Shown: positions 62,461-64,000 of the stretch, one piece after another | How the letters are laid out: each line of letters begins with the position of its first letter | Numbering within the stretch: position 1 is the first letter of the stretch | Assembly: GCF_002217755.1 (NCBI RefSeq) | Contig: NZ_BCFL01000017.1 | Span: 648,442 to 712,441, forward strand | Direction: 5' to 3' | From: Streptomyces hyaluromycini | Lineage (GTDB): Bacteria; Actinomycetota; Actinomycetes; Streptomycetales; Streptomycetaceae | Length of the DNA stretch: 64,000 bases | The notes under the pieces: generated by a model | The model's database searches: none | Told to the model about the DNA's origin: nothing | The model's input: only the letters and a program-made list of their open reading frames with translations | Translations under genes and position numbers: made by a program

Positions 62461-64000
62461 ATGAGCCAGGACGGCGCACGCGGCCGTTATACGGGGTGGG
62501 CTCTGGCCGGTGGCCGCTACCAGCTGCGCGACCTGCTCGGCGAGGGCGGCATGGCCTCCGTACACCTGGCGTACGACGCGGTCCTGGACCGTCAGGTCGC
62601 GATCAAGACCCTGCACACCGAACTCGGCCGGGAACAGGCGTTCCGCGAGCGCTTCCGCCGCGAGGCCCAGGCAGTGGCCAAGCTCACGCACACCAATATC
62701 GTCTCCGTCTTCGACACCGGCGAGGACACGTTGTCCGACGGCGGCTCCGCCGCGGGGGACGGCCCGCCGATGCCGTACATCGTCATGGAGTACGTCGAGG
62801 GCCGCCCGCTCGGCTCGGTGCTGGAGGAGGACATACGGCAGCACGGCGCGATGCCCGCCGACAAGGCGCTGAGGATCACCGCCGACGTGCTGGCCGCGCT
62901 GGAGATCAGCCACGAGATGGGGCTGGTCCACCGCGACATCAAGCCCGGCAACGTGATGATGACCAAGCGCGGGGTCGTCAAGGTGATGGACTTCGGCATC
63001 GCCCGCGCCATGCAGTCCGGGGTCACCTCGATGACCCAGACCGGCATGGTCGTCGGCACCCCGCAGTATCTTTCGCCGGAGCAGGCCCTCGGCCGGGGCG
63101 TGGACGCCCGCTCCGACCTCTACTCGGTCGGCATCATGCTGTTCCAGCTGGTCACCGGGCGGCTGCCGTTCGACGCGGACTCACCGCTGGCCATCGCCTA
63201 CGCGCACGTCCAGGAGGAGCCGGTCGCTCCCTCCTCGATCAACCGCGCCCTTCCGCCGGCCGTGGACGCGCTGGTCGCCCGCGCGCTGAAGAAGAACCCG
63301 AACGAGCGGTTCCCGACCGCCGAGTCCATGCGCGACGAGTGCCTGCGGGTCGCCGCCTCGCTCCAGTCGGCCGCGCCGAGCATCGTCCCGGGCATCCCGC
63401 CGACGCAGAGCGGCGCCGGGGTCGGCTCCGCCGTGTTCCCGCCGGTCGGCCAGGCCGCGCCGGCGTCTCCCGGGCCGGTGCAGACGCCGTACCAGCCGTA
63501 CCAGCCGACACCGGCCCCGGCTCCGCACCCGTACGGCACCCCGGCCCCGGCGGCCCCGGCCCCTGGCCCTGCCCCCGCTCCGGCGTACGGCTATCCGCAG
63601 CAGGCGGGGTACCGGACTCCGGCCGGGTACGCCCAGCCCGCGCCGTCGACGCCGCCCCCGTACCACATCACGCCCCAGGCGCCTTCCGGCGGTGGCGGCA
63701 TCGGCAGCGGTGCGGGGAGCGGCGCGAAGAGCAACCGGCCGGTGGTCATCGGGTCGATCGCGGTGTCGCTGGTCGCGGTGATCGGCCTGATCGTCGCACT
63801 GGCGCTGAACAACGGCGGCGGCGATGACGGCACCGGCGGCAGCGGTGGCGGCGGTGGCAGCACCGCGAGCACCTCGGCCTCGCACGCGTCGGGCTACCGC
63901 GGTCCCGACACCTCGAAGACCATCGACAAGACCGAGTGCACCGAACCGCAGGAGTCCTACGACGACCCGGACAAGATCCAGGTCCCGGACTTCAAGTTCA
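62461..64000 (+). CDS. Membrane serine/threonine protein kinase, C-terminus cut by window end
   Basis: At least 513 codons are visible. The kinase domain (about 20-280) has GEGGMASV (27 on), VAIKTL (Lys49), LVHRDIKPGNV, VMDFGIARAM and GTPQYLSPEQ. A long Pro/Ala/Gln/Tyr-rich linker (about 310-410) leads to a transmembrane helix (VVIGSIAVSLVAVIGLIVAL). The extracellular part begins with a Gly/Ser tract and then DKIQVPDFKF, which may start a PASTA-like domain at the edge. GGGGA precedes ATG 62461. Confidence 0.92.
   Translation, partial: MSQDGARGRYTGWALAGGRYQLRDLLGEGGMASVHLAYDAVLDRQVAIKTLHTELGREQAFRERFRREAQAVAKLTHTNIVSVFDTGEDTLSDGGSAAGDGPPMPYIVMEYVEGRPLGSVLEEDIRQHGAMPADKALRITADVLAALEISHEMGLVHRDIKPGNVMMTKRGVVKVMDFGIARAMQSGVTSMTQTGMVVGTPQYLSPEQALGRGVDARSDLYSVGIMLFQLVTGRLPFDADSPLAIAYAHVQEEPVAPSSINRALPPAVDALVARALKKNPNERFPTAESMRDECLRVAASLQSAAPSIVPGIPPTQSGAGVGSAVFPPVGQAAPASPGPVQTPYQPYQPTPAPAPHPYGTPAPAAPAPGPAPAPAYGYPQQAGYRTPAGYAQPAPSTPPPYHITPQAPSGGGGIGSGAGSGAKSNRPVVIGSIAVSLVAVIGLIVALALNNGGGDDGTGGSGGGGGSTASTSASHASGYRGPDTSKTIDKTECTEPQESYDDPDKIQVPDFKF

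Overview
The window is a very GC-rich chromosomal segment of a Streptomyces-type actinomycete. GC-rich third codon positions, frequent GTG starts, mycothiol-type enzymes, a Bkd branched-chain ketoacid dehydrogenase operon, SpoIIE-type phosphatases and several short repeats typical of Streptomyces all point that way. The order metG, pectate lyase, aspS, PAS/GAF/SpoIIE/ATPase protein, acyl-CoA dehydrogenase, M18 aminopeptidase, dacD-like gene, bkdABC, kinases resembles, from memory, the SCO379x-SCO382x neighbourhood of S. coelicolor, which lies near oriC. A parS-like site inside aspS agrees with an origin-proximal position.

Layout. 1-12 kb holds an amidohydrolase cut by the window edge, an XRE/TPR regulator, secreted and membrane proteins, a SpoIIE phosphatase, a HAD phosphatase, and a MocR regulator divergent from an alpha/beta hydrolase across a twin-repeat operator. 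12-20 kb holds a FUSC membrane protein, a long acidic-repeat protein ending in a vWA domain, metG and a polysaccharide pyruvyl transferase. 20-28 kb holds pectate lyase, a frameshifted FG-GAP pseudogene, an intradiol dioxygenase, aspS and a multidomain phosphatase. 28-35 kb looks like accessory insertion: transporters, two unrecognised small proteins, an arsenic cluster (arsC, aquaporin, arsR, divergent arsM) and a pirin. 35-48 kb holds a secreted beta-propeller/Ig-like protein, an SseB-like protein, acyl-CoA dehydrogenase, aminopeptidase, a GT2 glycosyltransferase with a structured leader and a 52-residue membrane protein, an NHL/thioredoxin protein, a calcium-repeat protein, a cupin and a GlxA regulator. 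48-64 kb holds a nitrilase, a mycothiol-type enzyme, a methyltransferase, a GntR-MFS pair, a D,D-carboxypeptidase, an orphan Bro-N gene, bkdABC, an APH-fold phosphotransferase and two divergent membrane Ser/Thr kinases, the second cut by the window end.

Functional groups. The arsenic genes form a regulated detoxification module: the ArsR repressor, reduction of arsenate by ArsC, arsenite exit through an aquaporin, and methylation by ArsM. The three Bkd genes make the branched-chain alpha-ketoacid dehydrogenase that feeds branched fatty acid and polyketide starter supply. Several intergenic regions carry dispersed Streptomyces repeats, one of which sits in frame inside the FUSC gene. No tRNA, rRNA, insertion sequence, CRISPR array or complete prophage was seen.
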